Source: Halococcus sediminicola (GTDB lineage Archaea; Halobacteriota; Halobacteria; Halobacteriales; Halococcaceae). From it: 64,000 nt of DNA. The number at the start of each line of letters is the position of its first letter. Position 1 is the stretch's first letter. Shown here piece by piece: positions 8,190-17,279 of this stretch. The stretch lies in contig NZ_BBMP01000023.1 of assembly GCF_000755245.1 (NCBI RefSeq), positions 62,001 to 126,000 of the forward strand, given 5' to 3'. The position numbers were made by a program, and so were the translations under genes. A model generated the notes under the pieces. That model was not told the DNA's origin, did no database searches, and saw nothing but the letters and a program-made list of their open reading frames with translations.

Positions 8190-8720
8190 ATGTCAAGATC
8201 AGTCTTCATAGAGGGCGACAGTGTCGACCTGCGAACTATTGAAGAGGATGACATCGAATTCCTCCAAGAGAGTATCAACCATCCAGCTGTGCGTCAGTAC
8301 GCAGGAGGCGACCTACCGTACAACCGCCAGCGCTACGAGAAGGAGTGGTTTGATCCTATCTCTGACGGTGAATTTGTGGAATTGCTTGTCTGCGAGGGCG
8401 ACGAGCGCCTCGGGAATGTCTCGCTTGCGCCAATCAATGAACGGCGCGGCTGGGCCAATCTCGGATACTGGATTTATCCTGATCATCAAGGAAAAGGAGC
8501 TGCGACCGAGGCTGCCCAGCTGGCGATCACTCACGGTTTCGAGGAACTGCGGCTTCACCGAATCTCAGCTGCAATTGTTGCGTCTAACGAGGCTTCGAAG
8601 CGGATCGTGGAGAAGCTTGGATTCGTTCACGAGGGCACAAAGCGAGACGATGCGTTTCATGATGGTGAACACGTTGATAGAGAAATGTACTCAATCCTCT
8701 CCCAAGAGTGGACCGCGTGA
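8190..8720 (+). CDS. GNAT N-acetyltransferase (RimJ/RimL-like)
   Basis: A 176-aa protein of the RimJ/RimL branch: N-terminal beta strand SVFIEGDSVDLRTIEEDDIE, acetyl-CoA pyrophosphate loop region GYWIYPDHQGKGAATEAAQL (about residues 92-111), and C-terminal IVASNEASKRIVEKLGFVHE, typical of the family. Members transfer acetyl from acetyl-CoA to protein N-termini or small amines; substrate unknown. It stands alone between two dispersed repeats. Confidence 0.85.
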   Translation: MSRSVFIEGDSVDLRTIEEDDIEFLQESINHPAVRQYAGGDLPYNRQRYEKEWFDPISDGEFVELLVCEGDERLGNVSLAPINERRGWANLGYWIYPDHQGKGAATEAAQLAITHGFEELRLHRISAAIVASNEASKRIVEKLGFVHEGTKRDDAFHDGEHVDREMYSILSQEWTA

Positions 8721-8751
8721 GCGGACGAGAGGGAGGAATACGAGTATCCGC

Positions 8752-8844
8752 TATGAAATACGCGCTCTGTATTCAGCAGCGATTGCACGGACTGCCGAGT
8801 TTCTGGCAGGAGCGGCGTGCTGGATAGAGAGGATATATCTCGCA
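8752..8844. repeat. 93-bp nested-palindrome repeat
   Basis: Left unit 8752-8778 (TATGAAATACGCGCTCTG...TCAGCA), 39-bp core, right unit 8818-8844 (TGCTGGATAGAGAGG...TCTCGCA). The two units are imperfect inverted copies. The core (ACTGCCGAGTTTCTGGCAG) closely matches the copy at 11801. Confidence 0.8.
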
Positions 8845-8902
8845 CCTAGCCTCTGTTGCTCTCTTGCCCTCTTATCGAGGAAAAAGGCGTCTTCGTTACT
8901 TT

Positions 8903-10378
8903 TCAGGCGCGCTCGACAAGGCGCTCTAGATTGAGGTGACCGGCTCCGTGGTAGGTTTCGCCCCCGGGCGCGTCGCTTGCAGTTTCTTGGATGAGGCTCT
9001 CGACTTCCTCGACGCTCGCGTCGGGTCGGAGCGAGCGCACAAGTGCGACCGCACCCGCGACCTGTGGGGCAGCCATCGAGGTGCCCGCCTTCCAGCCGTA
9101 CCCCGGTTCCGTGTCGACGATTTCGCTCGGCCTGTTGACTGGGTCGTCCTCGTCGTCGTCCGGTCCATCCTCGTAGGTCGTCTTCACGATGGTCGAGTAG
9201 ACGAGGTCGCGTTCGGCTTCGGGAATCCGGTCGAGCGCGTCGAGGTCGGCGTCGCCGCCCGCGGCGCTCACGTCGACGGCGTTCCCGTAGTTGGTGTAGA
9301 ACGCCGGGGAATCCGTCGGGTCCTCCAGCCGGTTGCCCGTGAGCCACTTCGCCTCGTTGTCGCTGTGCTTGCCGCCCCAGCCACAGCCGATGGGACCGGT
9401 CGCGGCGACGCCGAAGACACCCTCGGCCTCCGTGGGTATGCTGAGGGTGTTTTCGGGGTTCATGTTGAGTTCGTCGTTGCCTGCGGAGTTGACGATGACC
9501 GTCCCCTGCGAGCGGACGTATTCGGCAACCTGTTCAGCGATGCGCAACTCCTCGGTCAGGTAGGGATACTCGTCGACGTAGACGTACGGCGCGGGGAAGC
9601 CGACGCTGTAGTTGATGGCGTCACAGCCCGCCTCGGCGGCTTTCACCCAGCCGGCGTAGCCGTCGCCCTGTTTGCCCTCCTGACCGGAGAACATCCGGTA
9701 GGAGACGATTTCGGTGTCCGGGGCCGTTCCGAGGACCCCGCCATCGGGACCGTCGTTGCTGTTGGTCGCCGCGATGATACCGGCGACGTGCGTGCCGTGG
9801 CTGCCGGCCCCATTGGGCCGCCAGTCGTAGGGGTCCTCGGAAACGTTCTCCGAGAGTTCGTCGTTGACGACGTCCGCGAGGTCGGGATGGGCATCGTAGA
9901 CACCGGAGTCAACGACGGCGACGCGAGTACCTGTACCGGTCGTCGTGTCGTGGATGGATTTACCGCCACCCGGTTTGTCGGTGAGTTCGTTGCTGACGTC
10001 CTGTTCGCGTTTGTCCCATTGGAACTCACTGTTTTTCGGGGCGCCATCGTGGTTGTGACTCGACCCCTTGCCGTCGGTGGTCGGTCCTTCGCGTGATTTG
10101 ACGGCACCGGTGCGGTCGTCGCCTCGGTCGATGACGCGATCGGGGGCCGTCGTGCCGTTCACACGCTCTTGATCGCCGCGTGCGACGAGGACGTCGGCCT
10201 GCGAGAGGTCGTGGATGATCTCGACGTCGTCAGGAACCTCTGAACGGTCGACATCGCGGAGGTTGATGAAAAAGCGCGAGTCGGAGGGAGCTGCTGTTGC
10301 GGTGCCCGCGCCGAGCGTTGCAGCACCGAGTGCTGTGCCCGTCAACCGGAGGAACGACCGCCTGTTGTGTCGGACCAT
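8903..10378 (-). CDS. Tat-exported S8 subtilisin-like serine protease (halolysin-like)
   Basis: A 491-aa secreted protease. The Tat signal MVRHNRRSFLRLTGTALG (residues 1-18) fixes the start at 10378; the in-frame ATG 27 bases upstream would bury the signal. After a propeptide-like segment (about 40-120) come catalytic D157 in VAVVDSG, H197 in GSHGTHVAG, oxyanion N301 in NSAGND and S434 in GTSMAAPQVAGA. It ends just after the catalytic domain (AGHLNLERLVERA), so the C-terminal extension of classic halolysins is absent. Folded export by Tat suits a high-salt exoenzyme. A TATA-like GTTTAACA lies about 33 nt upstream. Confidence 0.92.
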   Translation of the reverse strand: MVRHNRRSFLRLTGTALGAATLGAGTATAAPSDSRFFINLRDVDRSEVPDDVEIIHDLSQADVLVARGDQERVNGTTAPDRVIDRGDDRTGAVKSREGPTTDGKGSSHNHDGAPKNSEFQWDKREQDVSNELTDKPGGGKSIHDTTTGTGTRVAVVDSGVYDAHPDLADVVNDELSENVSEDPYDWRPNGAGSHGTHVAGIIAATNSNDGPDGGVLGTAPDTEIVSYRMFSGQEGKQGDGYAGWVKAAEAGCDAINYSVGFPAPYVYVDEYPYLTEELRIAEQVAEYVRSQGTVIVNSAGNDELNMNPENTLSIPTEAEGVFGVAATGPIGCGWGGKHSDNEAKWLTGNRLEDPTDSPAFYTNYGNAVDVSAAGGDADLDALDRIPEAERDLVYSTIVKTTYEDGPDDDEDDPVNRPSEIVDTEPGYGWKAGTSMAAPQVAGAVALVRSLRPDASVEEVESLIQETASDAPGGETYHGAGHLNLERLVERA

Positions 10379-10428
10379 GACAAGCCATATTACTGCCTGA
10401 AGCATTGTTAAACATTAGGACCGTATTC

Positions 10429-10448
10429 GCTGAGGTTAGAACCTCAGC
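10429..10448. promoter_or_regulatory. 9-2-9 hairpin upstream of subtilase
   Basis: GCTGAGGTT-AG-AACCTCAGC is a perfect inverted repeat about 50 bases upstream of the subtilase start, beyond its TATA-like box. It could be a regulator site or the terminator of a lost gene. Confidence 0.35.
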
Positions 10449-10755
10449 TGTGCAACATGTACGCAAGTGTATCACTACAACTGTCGTCCTGAAGTAGCGA
10501 GCACGAGTAAACCGCGAAACCACATCTCTGCGTGCAACTCCGCGCGGTTTCACGCCGACAGAACGCCAATCCTCATTTTGCGCATCAACCATCGCGACCG
10601 AGAGCGCTCGATGTGCAAAACGAGCGCCGAACCCGTCGGTTTCGTGTCCGTAAATCTATAGCAGTCAGACGAGTGCGCGACAGACAGCAGACAGCAGCCG
10701 ACCCATTCACCCGAGCAGAACGCCTTTGCGAAGGCGATGTACAAAATTAGCCCGT
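10449..10755. other. Intergenic stretch without recognisable gene
   Basis: No convincing frame is seen. The stretch separates the divergently oriented subtilase and the small frameshifted gene at 10756. A loose inverted repeat (GTAAACCGCG and CGCGGTTTCAC, about 10507-10552) is present. Confidence 0.4.
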
Positions 10756-11012
10756 ATGAGAATCGAAACTGGCGGGAAGTACGCATGCGAACCGACCTCT
10801 ACGACGACGCCGGCGACGCGCTCGGCGAGAGCACCCGCTCCGGCGCGGTAGATGGGGCCTGTGAGTTCACGACCACGATGCTACCCGCTCTCCAGGAAGC
10901 CGTTGACTACCCGGACATGACGTCGGAGTTGGCCGACGTGCTCTCGACGAGCGTGGTTGACGTCGAATACGAGGTCTCGACCGGCGTGAGTGTGCGCGGC
11001 TCCGACCCGTAG
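10756..11012 (+). pseudogene. Small haloarchaeal protein (DUF7692-like), N-terminal frameshift
   Basis: MRIETGGKYA begins at 10756 in one frame, and RTDLYDDAGDALGESTRSGAVDGACEF to VSTGVSVRGSDP continues in another. Joined, they give a protein of about 85 aa like a small uncharacterised haloarchaeal family (DUF7692-like, from memory). The join lies at TACGCATGCGAACC and needs a one-base change. A start at ATG 10785 would give a 75-aa intact product lacking the conserved first strand, so it may still be expressed. Function unknown. Confidence 0.45.
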
Positions 11013-11081
11013 AATCAAGTCGTCGCACTCGCACCGTTCGCCCGTTCCAGCCGAATGCTCTCGCGGTCATGTCTATAGGAT

Positions 11082-11165
11082 TATCGGAGCAATCCATAGT
11101 TTTGCACGAGTCTTCTCCAGTAGTTGGGAGATACAGCGTGCGAGATAGAGAGCGTGTATCTCGCA
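11082..11165 (-). repeat. Dispersed repeat, inverted copy of 25557-25652
   Basis: On the minus strand a 27-bp palindromic unit (11139-11165, TGCGAGATAG...TATCTCGCA) is followed by GTATCTCCCAACTACTGG, GAAGACTCGTGCAAAACTATG and GATTGCTCCGATAATC. The same order occurs on the plus strand at 25557-25652 with only a few differences. It lies upstream of the HIT gene. Confidence 0.75.
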
Positions 11166-11295
11166 CCTAGCCGTTATCGCTATTCTCAGACTGACCTGCA
11201 AGCAGAAGAGTGGCTGCTAATAGGGGAAGAGAAAGCGAATCGCCTCTAGTAGGTCACAATTCAATGCTTAAGACAGACGATGGCGATGTGTCGGT

Positions 11296-11715
11296 ATGGA
11301 GTGCACATTTTGTTCTATTGTCAAGGGTCAGGAAGACGCTGAAATCCTCGATGAAACGGACGAAACGCTTGCATTCGCTCCTCTCGAATCGTTTTCTGAA
11401 GGGCACTTACTGGTAATCCCCAAAGAGCACTACGAAAATTTATTCGATATTTCTGAAGCAACGCTCGGAGCGGTGATGGAGCACACAAGAACTATCGCTG
11501 AATGTCTCTACGACCGCGATTTTGACGGTATGAACTTACTACATGATAGCGGACGAGCTGCCCAGCAGTCTGTACCACATTTTCATATTCACCTTGCCCC
11601 ACGCCGTTCTGGCGATGGGTTAGACCTCTGGCCAGAGAATTCATACGAAGAGTCGGACTTCGACCGCACTTACCAAAACATTAGAGCGGCACTTGAAAAC
11701 CGAGATTCATCATAG
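11296..11715 (+). CDS. HIT-family nucleotide hydrolase
   Basis: A 139-aa histidine-triad protein. The triad HFHIHLAPR lies at about residues 95-103 and the N-terminal CTFCSIVKG carries the CxxC seen in many HIT proteins. LLVIPKEHYENLFD is the usual preceding strand-helix. HIT enzymes hydrolyse AMP from dinucleotide polyphosphates or AMP-conjugates through a histidine intermediate. Likely cytoplasmic and monocistronic. Confidence 0.9.
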   Translation: MECTFCSIVKGQEDAEILDETDETLAFAPLESFSEGHLLVIPKEHYENLFDISEATLGAVMEHTRTIAECLYDRDFDGMNLLHDSGRAAQQSVPHFHIHLAPRRSGDGLDLWPENSYEESDFDRTYQNIRAALENRDSS

Positions 11716-11748
11716 CTACCTCATCCACGAATAGACGCGTGCTACCCT

Positions 11749-11893
11749 CGGCTCCTCTGGGGCCGCCCCGGCACTGGCAGGATAAACATGAGCTGGAACC
11801 TGTAAGATATGCGCCCTATATTCAGCACCGCTTATACGAACTGCCGAGTTTCCAGCAGGAGCCGCGTGCTGGATAGAGAGGTTGTATCTTGCA
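11749..11893. repeat. 93-bp nested-palindrome repeat with left flank
   Basis: Units at 11801-11827 (TGTAAGATATGCGCC...TTCAGCA) and 11867-11893 (TGCTGGATAGAGAGG...ATCTTGCA) flank a 39-bp core. The bases before (11749-11800) contain GGGGCCGCCCC and GGCAGGATAAACATGAGC, shared in form with the copies at 8061 and 13110. Confidence 0.8.
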
Positions 11894-11984
11894 TATCGAC
11901 TCGCGCTCAACGATGAGATAGACTACGTAGAATTAGGACTGCGCTCTTCTCGCCGTACAACCCGTGTAGTTGCCAGATAGACAG

Positions 11985-12040
11985 GTTTCACGAGCTTCAG
12001 GCTTATGCTTATCCCGCCAGCCCGCCGGATCGCAGGAACC
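11985..12040 (-). repeat. Isolated copy of the repeat's left flank
   Basis: The minus strand reads GGCGGGATAAGCATAAGCC after a GC-rich stretch, like the segment preceding the 93-bp repeats, but no palindromic unit follows. Confidence 0.4.
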
Positions 12041-12043
12041 ATC

Positions 12044-12244
12044 CTACAACCAGCGACGAGCGATTTCGCGGGCTATTGTCGCTGGTATAGTTACTACGAG
12101 CACCACGAAAACCACTTCATCAACTAGAAGACCAGAATCGCTCAACGCAGTGTAGAATACGAGGACACCCAATGCGAGAACACCAACGACAGTCGCCACA
12201 TAATCCGGGTCAGTCCAAGAAGTCGGAAAGCTTCCCGATGACAT
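12044..12244 (-). CDS. Small two-TM membrane protein, 66 aa
   Basis: Starting at MSSGSFPTSWTDPDY (12244), the frame has two hydrophobic helices, YVATVVGVLALGVLVFYTAL and LVDEVVFVVLVVTIPATIA, and a basic end (REIARRWL). A longer start at 12325 is possible but adds an unconvincing segment. No family is recognised. Confidence 0.45.
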   Translation of the reverse strand: MSSGSFPTSWTDPDYVATVVGVLALGVLVFYTALSDSGLLVDEVVFVVLVVTIPATIAREIARRWL

Positions 12245-12443
12245 ACTGACGTATCCGATGGTTGCTCCGTTATGGCTTTCTATACAGATGTTCAAAATGT
12301 CTGCCATAGCTAGGAGACAACCCAATGAACACTCACTACACCCTGTAAGCAGCCACTCGGCAATTTACCACCGAATTGCTACATAAAGAGCGTAGCCTGT
12401 TTACAGGGTAGTTCTTTCAGCTATCTACGGTCAGTTGTTCATG

Positions 12444-12923
12444 CTAATCATTATTCGCAGCCGAGGTGGTGGATTCATTTCGTGAAGACTTGTTGGAACT
12501 CCATACCCACTTCTCGCTCGCGCCGAATCCCCATAGTACGCCTACACCGACTTTGAGAACGTTCGATATCACAGGGTCAATCACAAAAATTTCGACAAAA
12601 ACAATCTGCGCTATCGAACCAATACCAACCCCAACAACCCGCGTCGCGCCGTATTTGATACCACGCCAGAACCATTGAACAATACCGGCTGCACCACTAT
12701 CTTTCCATGTCCAACTATCGTTCATCACGTAGTTGGCAAAAATACTCACCCCGCTGCCGAGAAGTCCAGCAATGATGTACTGAATACCGATTCCATTGAA
12801 TGCGAGTACGAAGATAATCTGATTGATCGCAAATCCGAGTGCGCCAACGAGAAGATATCGCACTAGACGCTTGTTCTGCGGACTGAATAGTGAGCGTTTG
12901 TGAAGAGTATCGAGGATGCTCAT
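12444..12923 (-). CDS. GtrA-family membrane protein
   Basis: A 159-aa protein with four transmembrane helices and the GtrA pattern: KRLVRYLLVGALGFAINQII, IIAGLLGSGVSIFANYVMND, a WTWK-type motif after it, and a C-terminal helix NVLKVGVGVLWGFGASEKWVW. GtrA proteins are thought to help flip or handle polyprenyl-phosphate sugars in surface polysaccharide synthesis. It stands alone here but fits the glycan-rich character of the window. Confidence 0.85.
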   Translation of the reverse strand: MSILDTLHKRSLFSPQNKRLVRYLLVGALGFAINQIIFVLAFNGIGIQYIIAGLLGSGVSIFANYVMNDSWTWKDSGAAGIVQWFWRGIKYGATRVVGVGIGSIAQIVFVEIFVIDPVISNVLKVGVGVLWGFGASEKWVWSSNKSSRNESTTSAANND

Positions 12924-13049
12924 AGGCAGATCTTCATATCACGGAACACCCCCGCGAATCATATAGTTGTGGTGATTAGTTGATGCGATAATCAAGATTC
13001 AGCAGTGCATCGTGTAAGGTGTATTCTGGCGGTCGTTCCCGCGATCTCG

Positions 13050-13200
13050 GGAGCCTCACGGCCCCTACGGGGCCGCGGCGCGGGCGGGATAAGTATGAGC
13101 GTGGGGACGTGCAAGATACGCGCTTTGTATCTCGCATCTCTGTATGAAATTCTCCAGTCGCTGTTAGGATTGTTGAGAGATAGAGAGGATACATTCAACA
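13050..13200. repeat. 91-bp nested-palindrome repeat with hairpin flank
   Basis: The left unit 13110-13136 (TGCAAGATAC-GCGCTTT-GTATCTCGCA) is a 10-7-10 palindrome with one mismatch. A right unit with a three-base expansion ends at 13200. The preceding flank contains GCCCC-TAC-GGGGC and GGCGGGATAAGTATGAGC. Confidence 0.65.
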
Positions 13201-13262
13201 AGCACTTGTTAGTGGGTTCTCGTTTTCAGTGATTGAATAGTCATTAGGTACCGGGGGCGAAT

Positions 13263-13742
13263 TTACCGAAGTTCTTTCTCCATATCAATCATTTTCATAT
13301 CTGCGGAGGCCGCATCAACGACAATTGATTTCTGGTGGGCACCGATCTGTTCGTAGCCAATCCGTTCATAGAACGGTGTTGCATTCATCGATGCTTCGAC
13401 GTACAGTGAGTCAATTCCATGAGAGCGAACTCGCGTATCGATCTCATCACTTAGCATTGTTGCAATCCCTTGGTTCTGGTACGTGGGGTCAACGTACAGC
13501 TTGTTGAGTTCTACCCCCTCGAATGACGCCTCTGCCAACCCGACGATCTCATCATTAGCTTCTGCTATTAGAAACACTACCTTTGGATCGTTGATTGCGT
13601 AGGTGGCTGACGAAGCTCCAGCTGCCCAGAGTGCGAGTTCTTCCTCGCTGTAAGCTGCTCCCTCGATACCTTGGATGGACGCCACATGGGCCTTGGAAAT
13701 TCCCGCACTGTCTCCTTCTCGCCCGTGACGAATCCGTACCAT
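13263..13742 (-). CDS. GNAT N-acetyltransferase
   Basis: A 159-aa acetyltransferase: MVRIRHGREGDSAGISKAHV at the N-terminus, ELNKLYVDPTYQNQGIATML as the acetyl-CoA loop (about residues 81-100; QNQGIA in place of Q/RxxGxG/A), and VEASMNATPFYERIGYEQIG, where the FYERIGY segment is typical. Substrate unknown. It lies between a dispersed repeat and the large winged-helix gene, with no operon partner. Confidence 0.85.
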   Translation of the reverse strand: MVRIRHGREGDSAGISKAHVASIQGIEGAAYSEEELALWAAGASSATYAINDPKVVFLIAEANDEIVGLAEASFEGVELNKLYVDPTYQNQGIATMLSDEIDTRVRSHGIDSLYVEASMNATPFYERIGYEQIGAHQKSIVVDAASADMKMIDMEKELR

Positions 13743-13888
13743 GACTAAACTTGTCGATTGGATATGTAATATGCCTATCGTACCTTATGAACTGAACTCT
13801 TCATATATATGGCGCTGGAGTACACAGAGTCCAGTGATTGATACGCGCTCTGAGTCGCTCACGCTGATTTCAGCGATACAGGAACCTA
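13743..13888. other. Intergenic with degenerate repeat unit
   Basis: GATACGCGCTCTGAGTC near 13840 resembles half of a 27-bp palindromic unit, but it is too degenerate to place its ends. Confidence 0.3.
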
Positions 13889-16800
13889 TCATATGAGAAA
13901 GTCCGAACACTTCCGCGGATTACTATCAGGTTCCTCGTGAAGGGATACCTGTCTGTCGTCTAAGGATGCCCCGATCTCGACGGCAGCGGTGGTTCCGGGT
14001 ATCTGGCTAGCAGTACTCTCGCTCGTGCTTACAGCGCTCTCGAGAGTGACGATAGCATTCGCGTCGAACCCGTAGTGCACTGCGACGAACCCACGCCATC
14101 GATCCAGTGCCGGCAGTGCAGCGAACACCTCGTCGATATCGACCTGTCCGGCGAACAGCTCGTAATCGGGGTTGAGGCCAAGATCAAGCGCGATGTCGTA
14201 GAGTACGTCGTCCCACCGGGACGCCGGCGTGGGACTGCTTTCGTCGCTGTCGGCCGTCCGTGGGGCGTCGACGTCAGCGAGCGGCGACCACCACGGGATG
14301 AGCCACGCCTGCCACTTCTTGTGGCCGCCATTCCCAACCGACTCGACCATACCGACGGCCGCCAGTTTGTCGAGATGGCGGTCGTAGGAAGATTCGGAGA
14401 TGCCAGCCCGCTCGACGATCGCTGACCGACCGAGTGGTTCGTCGGCGACCAGTAGCGTCTTCAGAGCCTTCCGCATCGTCGACGGGAGTGATGGACAGAG
14501 ACGGGCGGCTGGTAGCCGGGCGAGACCCGACGCAACATCGTCGGTGGTGAGCGGTGCGCTCGCTGAGCGAGCGCTAGCGATACTGAGCAACGCCTCGGCG
14601 AGGCCATACGGTGAACATCGGCCCATCTCTCTCCCGAGCGTCGCGGTCGCCAGCCGGACGAGTCTGCGCCGTTGGTCAGAATCGAGTGTCGCGAAGCCCT
14701 TCCGGTCGGCGTGGCGGTCGACGACGCGGCGCAGCGCCCCGTACGCGTTGCCGTCGACGACCGGAATCGTGAGGCTGACGCCGCGCTCGGTGCCCTCCTG
14801 GATGGTCTCACGAACGTCGGTCGCTTTCGACGCGATAGCCCGTTCGATGTCCTCACGGAACGTCGAGGCGGTCGGTCCCGAGACTACCCACGACGCTGTG
14901 AGATCGGCGGTCGGGTCGTCGTCGAACTCGTAGCCCATTCGGTGTTTGAGCTTGTCAACTCGCTCCTCGTACAGCAGGCGATAGACACTATGGACACCGT
15001 AGGCGGCGTTTTTCGGCACCGTGTGTTTGAAGAAATCGAGAAAGTCCTGATACCTGCCCTCGCCGGTCCGTAGCTGTGCGGTATCGGGGACACGAATGTG
15101 GATTGTGATATCGACACCGACCGCCCGATAGAGCTGTGTCGCCGACGCGAGCAGGCCATGGGCGTCCCGACAGAGATTGCTCCACGCGGTCGCATCGCCA
15201 TCCATGACGTCGCCGAGCTTCGCGAGCAATCGGCGACGAATCTCGCCGTAGCGCTCGCGGAGGCCGTCGTAGTTCTGTTCGTCCTCGGAGAACCAGCCGA
15301 TTTGCGCACCGAGTCGGAGCACATCGTTGGTCGCGTTCTCAAGCGCGCCATCGTAGAGTTCGTCAAGCTCGTCGCCGATTACCGAGGGTGGGAGCACCTT
15401 CGAGAACATCTGCTTGCTGAGTAAGGCGCTCGTGACGCGGACCAGTGTGGCGAGGGGGCCACCCCACTGGACGACGACTTGGGCGTGATCGTCGAAACAG
15501 GAGACGTAGCTCACTTCGCCGTCTTCGAACGGTTCGACCGGCTCGTCGACGAGGGTGATGCCCTCGGTCTGACGGCCGGCGAGGAGCCGGTCGTGCATTG
15601 CCCAGGCGTCGAGACGACCCTCAGGACCACCGAGCCACTGTGTGTAGCCATCGGCGGAAGCGTCACCGGTCGCCGCGAGCCAGTCTTCCGCGGTTGGAGC
15701 GGCCGCCGGCAGCGAGTGTGCCGACGACGAGGCGGCCGCACTCGACACAGCACCGCTACCGCCACCGCCGGTGGTTGGGGTGGACCTTTCTTCGGCGTCG
15801 GCACGACACACTCTACTTGTTGTGTCGTGAGGGGTGCGAGTAAGGTCGTTATTGAACTGGCTCTGCTCAGGATGGAAAACACGATATTCCGGGCCGATAA
15901 GCTCCTGTGCGGCCGTTCCAGTTTCTGTGAGCGAAACGCGATTGTATTTCGGCCGAGTGTCGATGGCGAGGAGATCGTGCTCGTCGGCGAATTCACGAAC
16001 GTAGCGGTCGATTGCCCCCGCCGAAAGCTCGATCTCGCTGTCGGCTTTGAGGTCGCGCACTTCGCGCTCGCCGGCCGGGTCGAGCGCCGCGAGCAGCCGG
16101 AGGCGGCCACCGCCAGGGGTGAACTCCCCGATGGTGTTCCACGCCGCCGAGAGCGCGCTCTCGCTCGCCTCATCGGGGGCTGGGTCCCGGTGGGTATCCC
16201 CGGCGTCAGTAAGATGCTCGTCGTACCAGTCGGGGTGGGTGCGTTCGAGATGGGCGTCGAGTCGTGGCGAGCAGATGAGTCGGATGTCCACCACGGCGGC
16301 GAGCACTGCGAGCGTGTCGCAAGCGCGGGCGGCCGTCCGTTCATCGTCGATGGCTTCCCACGCGGGGCCATCGAGGCTGACGACGATCGTGGGTGTCTGC
16401 TCGCCGGCGGCGAGTAATGGGATGATCGTCTCCTGCAGGGCGTCGAGGCCGGTCGGCGCACCCGGTAGATCACGCGTGCCGACACCGGTGATCTCGTCGC
16501 GAGCGTAGTCGTAGAGGTCGCGTTTGCGCTCGCTCAACTCGTCGGGTTCGACGTCGGCGTATGAAATCGCGAACTTCGCGAGGGCGTCGGTGAACGGGTG
16601 GGTGGGCGTCGTCGCCGTTGGTGCAGTGCCGACGTTGTGGGTCTCGAACAGGGCGGCCGCGAACCCGTACGGTCGGTTATGCTGGAGGGTTCGGGGGTCA
16701 TGCTGAACGGCGAGTTCGCGTGTGGTATGGGTAATCGTTGGGAGGAGCGCGTCGAGAACGGCCGGTAACCACTCGGTAAACCGGGGACCGATGTTCCGAA

Positions 16801-16927
16801 TGGCGGGCGTATCGAGCGTGCGCTGGCTGTTGCTGCCCGGCGGGACAAGCGAGAGCCCCGCATGCGGATCGGTGGGTTGGCTTTGGCCGGTCGCGGTGCT
16901 ATCGGGAACGGCTGACTGGTGGCTCAT
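13889..16927 (-). CDS. Large winged-helix protein of a probable plasmid/provirus module
   Basis: A 1012-aa protein I cannot assign to a named family. The start at 16927 (MSHQSAVPDST) avoids overlap with the upstream zinc gene; an ATG at 17020 is possible. Visible parts: residues about 60-250 alpha/beta, with strand-like PTIVVSLDGPAWEAI and DIRLICSPRL; a winged helix near 270-345 (AAWNTIGEFTPGGGRLRLLA, then AIDRYVREFADEHDLL); an Ala/Ser/Pro-rich linker near 400; and a second winged helix about 150 residues from the C-terminus (MRKALKTLLVADEPLGRSAI, AGISESSYDRHLDKLAAVGM). Two DNA-binding modules and the gene company suggest replication or element control. It ends a four-gene run (18451 to 13889). 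Confidence 0.6.
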   Translation of the reverse strand: MSHQSAVPDSTATGQSQPTDPHAGLSLVPPGSNSQRTLDTPAIRNIGPRFTEWLPAVLDALLPTITHTTRELAVQHDPRTLQHNRPYGFAAALFETHNVGTAPTATTPTHPFTDALAKFAISYADVEPDELSERKRDLYDYARDEITGVGTRDLPGAPTGLDALQETIIPLLAAGEQTPTIVVSLDGPAWEAIDDERTAARACDTLAVLAAVVDIRLICSPRLDAHLERTHPDWYDEHLTDAGDTHRDPAPDEASESALSAAWNTIGEFTPGGGRLRLLAALDPAGEREVRDLKADSEIELSAGAIDRYVREFADEHDLLAIDTRPKYNRVSLTETGTAAQELIGPEYRVFHPEQSQFNNDLTRTPHDTTSRVCRADAEERSTPTTGGGGSGAVSSAAASSSAHSLPAAAPTAEDWLAATGDASADGYTQWLGGPEGRLDAWAMHDRLLAGRQTEGITLVDEPVEPFEDGEVSYVSCFDDHAQVVVQWGGPLATLVRVTSALLSKQMFSKVLPPSVIGDELDELYDGALENATNDVLRLGAQIGWFSEDEQNYDGLRERYGEIRRRLLAKLGDVMDGDATAWSNLCRDAHGLLASATQLYRAVGVDITIHIRVPDTAQLRTGEGRYQDFLDFFKHTVPKNAAYGVHSVYRLLYEERVDKLKHRMGYEFDDDPTADLTASWVVSGPTASTFREDIERAIASKATDVRETIQEGTERGVSLTIPVVDGNAYGALRRVVDRHADRKGFATLDSDQRRRLVRLATATLGREMGRCSPYGLAEALLSIASARSASAPLTTDDVASGLARLPAARLCPSLPSTMRKALKTLLVADEPLGRSAIVERAGISESSYDRHLDKLAAVGMVESVGNGGHKKWQAWLIPWWSPLADVDAPRTADSDESSPTPASRWDDVLYDIALDLGLNPDYELFAGQVDIDEVFAALPALDRWRGFVAVHYGFDANAIVTLESAVSTSESTASQIPGTTAAVEIGASLDDRQVSLHEEPDSNPRKCSDFLI

Positions 16928-16991
16928 GGGTGAGCCACGTCGGTCCGACGCTGACGACTGGATGGACCGTCGTACCGCTCGACTGCGTCGC

Positions 16992-17279
16992 TCACGCTTG
17001 GCCGGTCGCCGAGTGGCCACGCTGCTCGCGCGTCACGAGATGGATGGCGAGGTCGGGGTCGCCGAACGCGGGGCCGACCGGCCTCTGCTCACCGCTATCG
17101 TGTTCGACGATCGTGCCGGTGGCCGGACAGTCATCGGCACGGCACTGGTAGTTGTGGTAGGCGATGCCCTCGCCCTGCCACGCGCTCGATAGCTGTTCGG
17201 CCGTCCCGTGACAGACGGCACACTGGATCGTCTCGGGGACGTCGGCGTCGACAACCCGCCCGAAAGCGTCGATCTGCAT
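16992..17279 (-). CDS. Small zinc-binding protein
   Basis: A 95-aa protein with four metal-ligand cysteines: C20 and C23 in CAVC, and C46 and C51 in CRADDC, with Tyr/His residues between (GIAYHNYQ). Such lone zinc knuckles are common in haloarchaeal plasmid and virus genes. Its ATG overlaps the stop of the preceding gene by one base (TGATG), and the large winged-helix gene follows, so the genes are probably translated from one transcript. Confidence 0.6.
   Translation of the reverse strand: MQIDAFGRVVDADVPETIQCAVCHGTAEQLSSAWQGEGIAYHNYQCRADDCPATGTIVEHDSGEQRPVGPAFGDPDLAIHLVTREQRGHSATGQA

Noticed and set aside
8936-10096. Long open frame on the plus strand (386 codons)
   Set aside because: It is the antisense of the subtilase gene, whose Tat signal and catalytic triad are unmistakable; open antisense frames are common in GC-rich haloarchaeal genes.
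2950-13200. CRISPR-like array, because of recurring palindromic units of constant length
   Set aside because: The units are scattered over kilobases between genes, not spaced by uniform spacers; no cas gene is present.
15479-16417. Plus-strand open frame of 312 codons
   Set aside because: Antisense shadow of the 1012-aa winged-helix protein gene; no domain is visible in it.
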